45,987 nt of DNA from Methylotetracoccus oryzae (lineage in GTDB: Bacteria; Pseudomonadota; Gammaproteobacteria; Methylococcales; Methylococcaceae), in the NCBI RefSeq assembly GCF_006175985.1, contig NZ_SRSH01000030.1, forward strand, positions 1 to 45,987. Reading direction: 5' to 3'. This document shows positions 35,301-41,944 of this stretch, one piece after another (position 1 is the first letter of the stretch; each line of letters opens with the position of its first letter). The notes under the pieces were generated by a model. That model searched no databases and was not told the DNA's origin. It saw nothing but the letters and a program-made list of their open reading frames with translations. A program made the position numbers and the translations under genes.

Positions 35301-38271
35301 CACCGTAGGGGAGCAGGCGGTATTGGTGCCCCCGGACACCGTTACGCCGCGTGGCAACTCGGCCCCCGAATTGGTTCAACCGTCGGCTACGGACGTGGGC
35401 CCACGCCCGGTTGAGGAACGACCTCGCGCACCAGCAGCCCAGCCGACCCGTAGCACTCGCCCCCTGACACGCGCGGAATTCGAGGCGCATGCCCGCGTTC
35501 TGTCCGAGCAGTTCGGGGTGCCCCTTGACCGCATCCGGCCCGGAGAGTACACGGCCTTTCATCCCGGCGCGACACCAGCCGACGGCTATATCACCATCGG
35601 CCCCGATGTGAATCCGCTACCTGCCAGCGAGCGGCCAGCGGGATTGGCGAACCCCGCTAACGCGGCGCTGGAACCACAGGCCGTGTTGGCACACGAAGCC
35701 CTCGGTCATCGTGACGCAGAGTTGGCTGGCCAGGTGCGGCCGCCGGATCACCGACCCGGGGTCACCGATCCGAACTGGCACGAAGAGTTTCAGGCCAGCA
35801 TCCGTGCCGCGCTTCTCGATCCTGCCCTGACACCCGACCAGCGCTGGCAATTGCTGCTCGATGCACAGGCCCGCCGACGCCGTGCACCGGATGGCGACAC
35901 CGTTTTTGTGTGGACCGGATCGCTGCGGGGCGCGGAGACCCAGATCGCTCCTGCAGCGCCCAGACCGGCATCACACTTTCGGCCACAGGACCAGTTGCCG
36001 AGCATCATCATTAATCTGGACACGCCCGGCAGCCCAGCCGCGAGCCCTGGTAGAAGCGCCGCACAGGGCACAGCGCCTGTCGTAGCCGAGGTTGGGGGCA
36101 CGGGTGCTCCACGCCCTGTAATAGACCCAAATGCCACACTGCCCGAACCCAGGCTGAGCCAGCGCCGCCCAAGCCCGGGCGGCCTAATCGTCGCAGAGTC
36201 ACTTCGCCCAGGGTTCGATGACCTCAGCGGCCTGGAAATCGACACCGTTATCGACACGCTAAGCCCGGATGCCAGTGGCCGAATCGCGGCGACTTCCGAT
36301 ACTTTTTTCGAACTGCCGGCGGGGCCCGATACGTCGCCAGGGGGACCACCATCCCACGGCCTCCAAGACGTTCGTATCCGCACCGGGGCCGATCAGACCA
36401 AGATCCAGTATCACGAAAATATGGAATTCTCCGGTGTGCACCATGTTCGGGTTGCCGATGCCGCGAACATCGGCCCCGGAGAAAGGGGCGGCGGGCGTGG
36501 CAGCTCCGGTTCGCCGAGAACGGTCGGGAGTGTGCTTCCCGACGATCCAGCTCGCGTCCTCACAACGGCCGTGCCGCAATACGGACCCGCATCATCGAAG
36601 GCGGGTCAACCGCTGCCGTTAGAGGTCCGATTGCATTCCGCCAACCCCAGCCCGACGCTGGCAGCCAAAGATCCGCATGCGTACTCGCGTTTTAACGCGA
36701 CAGTCCAGATCAACACCAGCAAGACCACCCGTTACCTGCTTCCGGACGGACGCTGGGTGTCGATGACCAGTCCCGACATCGGACCCGCCCACTTCCCGGC
36801 AGGGGGACGGTATCGGGGTCCTGCCGGTATCGGCGAAGTGCCCGGTATTCCTGGCGGTGTCCCGACGCCACGGCCCATCACGGACACCGGGCCCGGCGTC
36901 CCCTCGGTGCGCCCAAGCACGGCGACTGCAACGCCCTCCCTCAGCAATCCGGTGACCGTGCACCCGCCCGGCATCGCTGCGGTTTCGGCTGCTACGGCTG
37001 GAACTCGCCGCCCTGAGACGCCACCACACGACCTGGCAACGACTTCTATCAAAACCGGCGCTGATACCGGAGCCATTACAGCGGCATCATCCGTTGCGGC
37101 GCGGGCTGCGCCGCGTGCCAGTGCGACCAGTAGATCAGCAGTCTTCGCTGGCGGCGTCCGCTACGCTGCCAGTACTTACCTCGATACCGCGGCACCCGCT
37201 TCACGTGCCCTCCACAGCGCCTATTTCGGAAGCGGCACGCGCGAGTCACGCATCGCGCGCGGTAGCACCGCAGGCACGGTGCTCGGTGCGGTCGCCGGCG
37301 GGCCAGTTGGAGCATACATCGGCCATGAAGTGGGCGCTGGCGTCGCGCGCCGCGCCGAAGATTTCAACGCCGGTATGGAGCGCGGCGCCCAACCCATAGT
37401 CGAGCCCGTAAACCCGGCCTATCCGCCGCCGCCGGGCAACGGCACACGCCAGGATATCGCGGACATGCAAAACCGGCTGCTGGCCATCCTTCGCGCCCGA
37501 GCTCAGGCTGAATCGCTCGAAGGGATGATGTGTCGCGATGCCGAACACCACGAAGCCAACAGCGCGTCGCTCTCGGCACTGAATATGCGAACGGGGGAAA
37601 CCATTACCGCCACCGAAGCCCACGAGCAAGCCGTTGCGCAGCGCACGACCGCCAACCAGCGCCAGCAAACCGAAGAGGGCAACGTCACCTCGGCGCTTGG
37701 AGACTACGCGAACCGTTCGGCGGGCCTAGCCGTGATCAAGACGCCGCTGGAGGCCTTTACCGCTTTCACCTATCTGGCGCATGCGCTGCCGGATAGCCCT
37801 GACGTGTTGCGCGGTGCGAAGCGCGGCATTCTAAAGATGAATACCGACGGTCAGAACTTCCTCGATGCTCTGAACGGTGTTGATAACGCCGTTGGCGAGC
37901 AGGAGTCCGCGCAGCCCGAGCGCGAAGACGTGATCGAGGAAAACGCCGGAAGGCTGTCGGAAACCAGCAGTGCGGCGGCTGCATCCCAAGGCCAGCTCGC
38001 CGACGCTCAACGCAGCGGTGAAGCCATCGCGGCCCGCAACGGGGCGCGCGTCAGTGACTCGCGGCAACGTGAAGCTCAGGCGGCGCAGACAGGGGCACAA
38101 CTGGATGGCCAAGCCGATCAAACGCGTACCGAGATCGTCGACCTTTCGGCACAATGGCAAACTTGGGCGCAAGCGCATCGTCAGGCACGAGCCGATGCCA
38201 TGGCGCAGACTCGCGCGGCCATGATCGCGCAGGGCTGGCAGCCACGTGAGGAGACCAACGGAACCCCATGA
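32383..38271 (+). CDS. 1962-aa eCIS-associated toxin-like giant protein
   Basis: Domains in order: acidic, disordered N-terminus (about 120-210); Gly/Ala-rich hydrophobic block with several membrane-like helices (about 265-440); proline-rich repeats of the unit VDPHAPTLP (about 560-690); a region with DHVIAQAKLRDV (about 770-840); a HEALGHRDAEL motif at 1104-1114 followed by HEEFQASIRAA at 1134-1144, which resembles a metallopeptidase-like module of polymorphic toxins but has HExxxH rather than HExxH; and a helical C-terminus (about 1690-1962) with QREAQAAQTGAQLDGQAD coiled coil. Similar N- and C-terminal parts occur in eCIS proteins that also carry DUF4157, which here sits on a separate gene (39245). 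Best candidate for a large cargo or tail-associated effector. Start at 32383 overlaps the ATPase end. Confidence 0.78.
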   Translation: MGVSRARTDPAAASPRRRRAPEAEAGLDRDRAASAHPDSEGMPRYLGTGTVAGLPMSAAISSASHAEPEAGDRAHDTLALASAEARVNELICEQEDALFSEPAAEISEAATHSGRPLSDTDSRGAREEEEITWAHPRAAIKRGDGNEDDDEEHTEDRLEPIDSEAAAGAGDAAEEGNIDNEAEGSDVADGATGDEAGSGPAAMPGAAGEGGMSTAADDPLAVLATGDISLIDTELAEHQRWGASAERVGTAGSADRAAFILDRAGSGALGGFGHGAMMGAAIGAGTQAVEIAAARLVGRLAGPALARSFPLPGIGAVVGGVFSVIDLATRDWGRTGETIGRFGEGGSIYEQLANSIAAISEIIGIATAVLNVIAGVIGAISIAMWVITVLTVGVASPLAATLSTIAGAIGIATMVLDGINALVLQRLVTLFRALHTFTSQADPTDVEAQGARIGEAAGASAGFIGGMAGGLTGAGLTGAGARRLGLHEPPPRVADVEPPRPATGDGPSITADPPPAPEGIPTRADRPAVPPPEPTGTPRRITDATAEAPPPVEGRASTSSTPTLPLIDPNAPTLPPVDPHAPTPLPDGPGGIPEIPRPPRVPEIGPLPDHGLELPDYQPGPSPYAPTELPPPPSQPVVDPHAPTLPGVDPHAPTLPAVAPHTPTIPAAKPHAPTVPAAEAPGASPRRIVDTGVTTGGAVPPDYHPQGWVPPEVDVPPPGHRLVDPGPPLRPGETRNPAEAFVPDQPAVGENWLYNDPVPDRGTVGTNVQRDHVIAQAKLRDVTQGPPGAQAPAGALRPIDQATVATVLAETGAATPTRPALPHTEVTFHGPNADVPQINNLRSGGGSGHISTDIVGPSREARIAAGYPEAAVDRGWVDQLGRAGEQYRLGEVNEALAGLERAEGRPVTPDTPLDMAALDRELDAAFPTPSASTSGAPGKPAVWTVKDPVTGEPRPASGAEVMDAIARDRRGGPTVGEQAVLVPPDTVTPRGNSAPELVQPSATDVGPRPVEERPRAPAAQPTRSTRPLTRAEFEAHARVLSEQFGVPLDRIRPGEYTAFHPGATPADGYITIGPDVNPLPASERPAGLANPANAALEPQAVLAHEALGHRDAELAGQVRPPDHRPGVTDPNWHEEFQASIRAALLDPALTPDQRWQLLLDAQARRRRAPDGDTVFVWTGSLRGAETQIAPAAPRPASHFRPQDQLPSIIINLDTPGSPAASPGRSAAQGTAPVVAEVGGTGAPRPVIDPNATLPEPRLSQRRPSPGGLIVAESLRPGFDDLSGLEIDTVIDTLSPDASGRIAATSDTFFELPAGPDTSPGGPPSHGLQDVRIRTGADQTKIQYHENMEFSGVHHVRVADAANIGPGERGGGRGSSGSPRTVGSVLPDDPARVLTTAVPQYGPASSKAGQPLPLEVRLHSANPSPTLAAKDPHAYSRFNATVQINTSKTTRYLLPDGRWVSMTSPDIGPAHFPAGGRYRGPAGIGEVPGIPGGVPTPRPITDTGPGVPSVRPSTATATPSLSNPVTVHPPGIAAVSAATAGTRRPETPPHDLATTSIKTGADTGAITAASSVAARAAPRASATSRSAVFAGGVRYAASTYLDTAAPASRALHSAYFGSGTRESRIARGSTAGTVLGAVAGGPVGAYIGHEVGAGVARRAEDFNAGMERGAQPIVEPVNPAYPPPPGNGTRQDIADMQNRLLAILRARAQAESLEGMMCRDAEHHEANSASLSALNMRTGETITATEAHEQAVAQRTTANQRQQTEEGNVTSALGDYANRSAGLAVIKTPLEAFTAFTYLAHALPDSPDVLRGAKRGILKMNTDGQNFLDALNGVDNAVGEQESAQPEREDVIEENAGRLSETSSAAAASQGQLADAQRSGEAIAARNGARVSDSRQREAQAAQTGAQLDGQADQTRTEIVDLSAQWQTWAQAHRQARADAMAQTRAAMIAQGWQPREETNGTP

Positions 38272-39242
38272 ATCAAGGCGACCCCACTCTGACCAAAACG
38301 GAGCAGAGAGCACAAAACGCGCTTGTGCGCGGAGACTGGCAGGCTGCCGCGCAGCTGCTGCGCAAGGCAGCGACCATGGCGGAGGCACGGCATGACCCCC
38401 GACGGGCAGTCCATTGCGAACAGATGGCAGCCGCGCTGTTCCGCGCTGCGGGGTCGCTGGATGAGGCGCTGGCAGCGGCACAACGCATCGCCCAGCGCGA
38501 TCCGACTTCACCCCAGGCCCGCTTCGCGGCACAGGCCGAAACGGCCGAAGCCTTGATGGCAGCAGGCGACCATGCCAAAGCAGCCGCCGCATGGCGAGTC
38601 GCCTTGCTCGAGGCGGAGACGCTGAGGCTGCCCGCATGGGCATGCGCCACCGTCATGCGAAGGCTTGCAGCGGCCCTGGCCTACTCGCATGCTCAGGACG
38701 ATGCGTGGGCCATGCTCGATGCCGCTGCTGAGTTGCAGCGCGGTACCCAGCAGGAAGCGGATGCAGCCTGGATCGACGTCGAGCAGGCGCAGCTGGCCCA
38801 ATCAGTGGGCAATATTGAGCGGGCACGCTTGGCCGTTCACCGGCCCCGGGTCCAACTCGCGGCAGCGACCGATCCCGCCCTACGGGCAGAGTGCTGGCGT
38901 ACCGTGGCGGAATGCGCGCTGGCAGAGGGTGATTACAATCTGGCTCGGATTGAAGCCCAACGGGCTCGAGACGCGGCACTGACTGCCATCGCACCGGTCA
39001 CGTACTTTGGGGCAACGGTAGCACTGGCCCGTGCCGCGGAGACGCAAGGCGATCGCGCGACCTGCTATCGAACTCTGGCGACCGCCTGGGTGACGCTCGC
39101 CGATTTACTCGGGGAGCCAGTAGCGCAGACATGGGTGGAACCCGTACTGCAGGCTTACCGGTTGGCCTGGGGCCCAGCGGCCTTCGATGCGGTCCGAGCC
39201 GAGCATGACCGTGTCCGCCGCGCGGCCCGGCGAGGAGCGTGA
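38268..39242 (+). CDS. TPR-like helical repeat protein
   Basis: A 324-aa all-helical protein built of about eight tetratricopeptide-like helix pairs (for example GDWQAAAQLLRKAATMAEAR, AGSLDEALAAAQRIAQRDP, GDHAKAAAAWRVALLEAE, GDYNLARIEAQRARDAALT). No signal peptide. Its ATG overlaps the stop of the giant protein (ATGA) and it ends 2 nt before the DUF4157 gene, so all three are translated together. Such a protein between two putative payload genes could be a loading chaperone or adaptor, which is inference from position. Confidence 0.8.
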   Translation: MNQGDPTLTKTEQRAQNALVRGDWQAAAQLLRKAATMAEARHDPRRAVHCEQMAAALFRAAGSLDEALAAAQRIAQRDPTSPQARFAAQAETAEALMAAGDHAKAAAAWRVALLEAETLRLPAWACATVMRRLAAALAYSHAQDDAWAMLDAAAELQRGTQQEADAAWIDVEQAQLAQSVGNIERARLAVHRPRVQLAAATDPALRAECWRTVAECALAEGDYNLARIEAQRARDAALTAIAPVTYFGATVALARAAETQGDRATCYRTLATAWVTLADLLGEPVAQTWVEPVLQAYRLAWGPAAFDAVRAEHDRVRRAARRGA

Positions 39243-39244
39243 CC

Positions 39245-40576
39245 ATGCGATTCATACACTCTCGTTCCTCTATTGAGCGCAACTCCTTATCCGCCAAGCC
39301 GGAACGAGTCCCGGCTGGACAGCCGCGTTACCTGCGCGGCTCCCACCTCCCCTTGCCGGAGACTGTGCGGCAGGCCCTGGAGGAGGCGAGCGGTGTCGAC
39401 CTGTCGCAGGTTCGGCTGCACGCAGACGGCCCGGCGGACGAGCGAACCCGAAAGCACGATGCCGTGGCACTGACCTCCGGGCAGGATATCTACTTTCGGC
39501 AGGGCGCCGGCGAACTGGATACCGAGGCCGGCCGGCACCTGCTTTTGCACGAACTAACACACGTGCTACAACAGAATGGTGGTGTACCCTTTGCCAGTGA
39601 CACCGACCTGGAGAACCTGGAGTTCGAAGCGGACCGCGAGAGCGAACGGTGGCAACGTGGGGAGCGACCACAGGTTTCGGCCGCACCCCGCGGTGTATCA
39701 CAGTGCCAGCCAGCCGGCAGCGGCGGTCCTGCAAAACCCGTCACCGCAGCGCAGGCGGCGGCGTTGCAACCTCCGTTGTACACCGATTACTTCGATGAAG
39801 TGATACCCGGCGTGCTGGAAGCGGTCGAGCAGAACGGCGAGTTGCCTCCGGATCATGCCTTGTGGCTCCTTATCCAGTCATACGGCGAACAATCGCCGCT
39901 CTCGGTCAACAAGGACAAATCGGTCAACTACTACCTGCCGTCGAAACATCACAATCGCCTGTTCAACGAGCACGCTCGCGTTACGACAGATCCTGTCACC
40001 CATAAAAAGACCGTCGTACCGGGGCAGGAGCGCCCCGGCATTTCCATCTACAACCTCCCACAAAAGGAGTTCATCGACGGCCAGTGGGTCACTGCATCCA
40101 GCCCCACCTTCGGCTACGACAGTCCGGCGCGATCCACGGCGCATCACTTGGAGTTGCTCAAAGAGCACCGTACCGGCGTTTGGAACGCCCTAAAGAATGG
40201 AAAGTCGTTCGAAGGATTCGTCGATGCGCTGCATTCCTCCGGCTATGCGACCGAACCAGCCTACGTCGTCAAGTTGAAGTCCTTGCAGAATCAGGTGCGC
40301 CTGGAGGTCACCCGGTGGCTGGCTTTCCGCCTGCCGGAATTGCGGAAGCGGGTCGAGCGCATGGTTGCGTATTGCGAGTTCCTTGAAGAACAACGAGCAA
40401 TGTGGGCTCGTCGGCTGCGCGAAGAGGCCGATCCTGTCGGGGCCAACGCGCGGGAAAGCGCCCGCATCGAGGCACTGGCTATCGACATGCGCCGGGAACT
40501 CGATCAACGGCGCGCGGATCTCGCCCGTCTCGAGCGGTTTTCCGCGTCGCTGAAGCCCAGACCACCGTCGCCCTGA
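39245..40576 (+). CDS. DUF4157 protein fused to a glucosaminidase-like domain
   Basis: A 443-aa protein. Residues about 22-115 are DUF4157 (eCIS core): LPLPETVRQALEEASGVDLSQVRLH, TSGQDIYFRQG, and the metallopeptidase motif HELTH at 102-106. Residues about 180-345 resemble glucosaminidase (GH73) domains: LWLLIQSYGEQSPLS with a candidate catalytic Glu at 215, FGYDSPARSTAHHLELL at 289-305, and GYATEPAYVVKL at 333-344. The last 90 residues form a coiled coil. DUF4157 marks cargo or core proteins in many eCIS loci; the second domain would cut peptidoglycan glycan strands. The ATG at 39245 follows GAGGAG. Last gene of the locus. Confidence 0.82.
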   Translation: MRFIHSRSSIERNSLSAKPERVPAGQPRYLRGSHLPLPETVRQALEEASGVDLSQVRLHADGPADERTRKHDAVALTSGQDIYFRQGAGELDTEAGRHLLLHELTHVLQQNGGVPFASDTDLENLEFEADRESERWQRGERPQVSAAPRGVSQCQPAGSGGPAKPVTAAQAAALQPPLYTDYFDEVIPGVLEAVEQNGELPPDHALWLLIQSYGEQSPLSVNKDKSVNYYLPSKHHNRLFNEHARVTTDPVTHKKTVVPGQERPGISIYNLPQKEFIDGQWVTASSPTFGYDSPARSTAHHLELLKEHRTGVWNALKNGKSFEGFVDALHSSGYATEPAYVVKLKSLQNQVRLEVTRWLAFRLPELRKRVERMVAYCEFLEEQRAMWARRLREEADPVGANARESARIEALAIDMRRELDQRRADLARLERFSASLKPRPPSP

Positions 40577-40590
40577 TCCGTTAACGGTGG
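40562..40590. terminator. Candidate hairpin at the end of the eCIS locus
   Basis: CCACCGT (40562-40568) and ACGGTGG (40584-40590) form a perfect 7-bp stem around the DUF4157 stop codon, followed by a second GC palindrome CGGGGGCCCCCG (40606-40617). The convergent activator gene ends at 40620. There is no clear T tract, so termination is uncertain. Confidence 0.3.
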
Positions 40591-40619
40591 CGGGAACTTG
40601 ATCGCCGGGGGCCCCCGCC

Positions 40620-41609
40620 CTACAGATACTCCAGCCGGTCTATCCCGTACTTCTTGATCAGCCGGCCGAAGGTGCGGCGCTCCTTGTCGCAGCGCCGGGC
40701 CGCCTCCGATACGTTGCCGCGACTCTCCGACAGGGCCCAGCGGACGAAGCTCCGCTCGAATTCCTCGATGACGCGCTCCTTCGCCCGCCGGAAGCCGAGA
40801 TCGTAACAGACGCTGCAGGCCGCCTCGAGGGTGCTGCCAGCGGATGGGCTCGACCCGAACTCGGGCCGTACCCGCACCAGGTGGGTATCGCTGAGGATGA
40901 AGCTGCGGTGCATGACGTTTTCCAGCTCGCGCACGTTGCCGGGCCATCCATAGGTCGTCAAACGCGGCACGCAGGCCTCGGCGAGCATCTTGGTGCCGGC
41001 ACCGTACTGCCGGGAAAAGCGCTGCAGAAAGTGGGCGGCGAGCCGCGGGATGTCCTCGCGCCGCTCGCGCAAGGTCGGCATGCGCACGGTGGCCACCTGC
41101 AGTCGATACATCAGGTCGCTGCGAAATTCGCCCGTCGCCACGATTTCACCCAGTTCGAGATTGGTTGCCGCAATGACCCGCACGTCGGCCTTGATGGGCT
41201 GGCGTGCGCCCAGGGGCCGGAAGAAACCGTCCTGCAGAAACCGCAACAGCGAGACTTGCGCCTTGGACGAAAGGGCTTCCACCTCATCCAGGAACAGCGT
41301 GCCTCCCTCGGCGTCGCCGACCAGTCCGCGGGTGCTTTCGCGGCCGTCGGTGAAGGCCCCCTTCGAATGCCCGAACAGCTCGTTTTCGACCAGCGAATCC
41401 GGCAAGGCGCCGCAGTTGATCGGAATGAAGGGGCGGTTGCGCCGGGGACCCAAATAATGAATCGCGCGTGCCGCGAGTTCCTTGCCGGTGCCCGTCTCGC
41501 CGGAAATAAGGACGGTCGCCGGGCAATCGGCATACCGAGCGATCAACGACAATGCCTCGCGAAACGCGGGCGCCTCGCCGATCAGGTTGAGCTCTTCGAA
41601 GATCTCCAC
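40620..41609 (-). CDS. Sigma-54 enhancer-binding transcriptional activator, no sensor domain
   Basis: A 329-aa activator from GTG 41609 (GGGGGAA upstream; TTG 41666 is the longest in-frame option). AAA+ domain: Walker A GETGTGKE at 37-44, the sigma-54 contact loop as GAFTDG at 84-89 (consensus GAFTGA), Walker B TLFLDEV at 104-110, and GWPGNVRELENVMH near 220. The C-terminus is a Fis-type helix-turn-helix (SRGNVSEAARRCDKERRTFG, near 290-312). No receiver, GAF, PAS or other N-terminal input domain, so control must be by its own level or a partner. It is convergent with the eCIS locus, whose first gene has a -24/-12 promoter match, making it the likely activator. Confidence 0.88.
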   Translation of the reverse strand: MEIFEELNLIGEAPAFREALSLIARYADCPATVLISGETGTGKELAARAIHYLGPRRNRPFIPINCGALPDSLVENELFGHSKGAFTDGRESTRGLVGDAEGGTLFLDEVEALSSKAQVSLLRFLQDGFFRPLGARQPIKADVRVIAATNLELGEIVATGEFRSDLMYRLQVATVRMPTLRERREDIPRLAAHFLQRFSRQYGAGTKMLAEACVPRLTTYGWPGNVRELENVMHRSFILSDTHLVRVRPEFGSSPSAGSTLEAACSVCYDLGFRRAKERVIEEFERSFVRWALSESRGNVSEAARRCDKERRTFGRLIKKYGIDRLEYL

Positions 41610-41628
41610 GCTGTTCCCCCCGGGAGCC

Positions 41629-41718
41629 CTACGCCGCACGGCGATGCCGGCCGGGCTCCACAACAACGGCTATTGACTCGCTGCGAGACACCGGCGGCAA
41701 CTCCTGCGCCGATGACAT
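41629..41718 (-). CDS. Possible 29-aa upstream ORF ahead of the activator
   Basis: An ATG at 41718 with a strong AGGAGGT 4 nt upstream opens a 29-codon frame (MSSAQELPPVSRSESIAVVV onward) ending at TAG 41629, 19 nt before the GTG of the activator. The ribosome-binding site is much better than that of the activator, so it may be a leader peptide coupled to it. It could equally be chance. Confidence 0.3.
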   Translation of the reverse strand: MSSAQELPPVSRSESIAVVVEPGRHRRAA

Positions 41719-41833
41719 CGCACCTCCTGCGACCCGATCCCATGCTCTCACCTGCGGCCGGACGACACGCCTTCTGCACCCGGCCGGACTCGGGACAGGC
41801 GGCAGTTTAGCCGCGGGCCTAGGCCATGGTCGA

Positions 41834-41849
41834 TACGTAGAGTTACGTA
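41834..41849. promoter_or_regulatory. TACGTA-GAGT-TACGTA dyad, candidate operator
   Basis: Two TACGTA palindromes 4 nt apart, in the 335-nt space between the P450 stop and the activator start, about 225 nt upstream of the activator. AT-rich relative to its surroundings. Such double hexamers are typical of regulator operators; the regulator is unknown. Confidence 0.35.
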
Positions 41850-41944
41850 GTAAGGGGGTCGCCAGACGCTTGACTCGACGCGCCCGAATGCGCTGGACGC
41901 AGGGCGATCGGGCACTGCCGGGTGCGGGAGCGCAGCCGAGCGGG

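Larger units (their letters stand above)
4939..40576 (+). other. Contractile injection system (eCIS) gene cluster
   Basis: About 24 plus-strand genes in one uninterrupted run. The diagnostic set is two tail sheaths, two gp19-like tubes, a CIS-tube adaptor, separate gpD-like hub and gpV-like spike, gp25, baseplate J, a gpI-type tail protein, an Afp15-like AAA+ ATPase, DUF4255 and DUF4157. DUF4255 plus the AAA+ ATPase and the absence of phage head, portal, terminase, integrase or lysis genes separate it from a prophage. The absence of TssJLM, ClpV and Hcp separates it from a type VI system. Overlapping start and stop codons suggest one long polycistronic unit, although internal promoters cannot be excluded. 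Confidence 0.92.

Noticed and set aside
34282..35562. 426-aa minus-strand frame within the giant protein
   Set aside because: Antisense; the plus-strand frame is continuous over 5.9 kb and coupled to its neighbours.
4939..40576. Type VI secretion system or prophage
   Set aside because: No TssJLM membrane complex, ClpV, terminase, portal, capsid, integrase or lysis genes; DUF4255, DUF4157 and the Afp15-like ATPase indicate eCIS.
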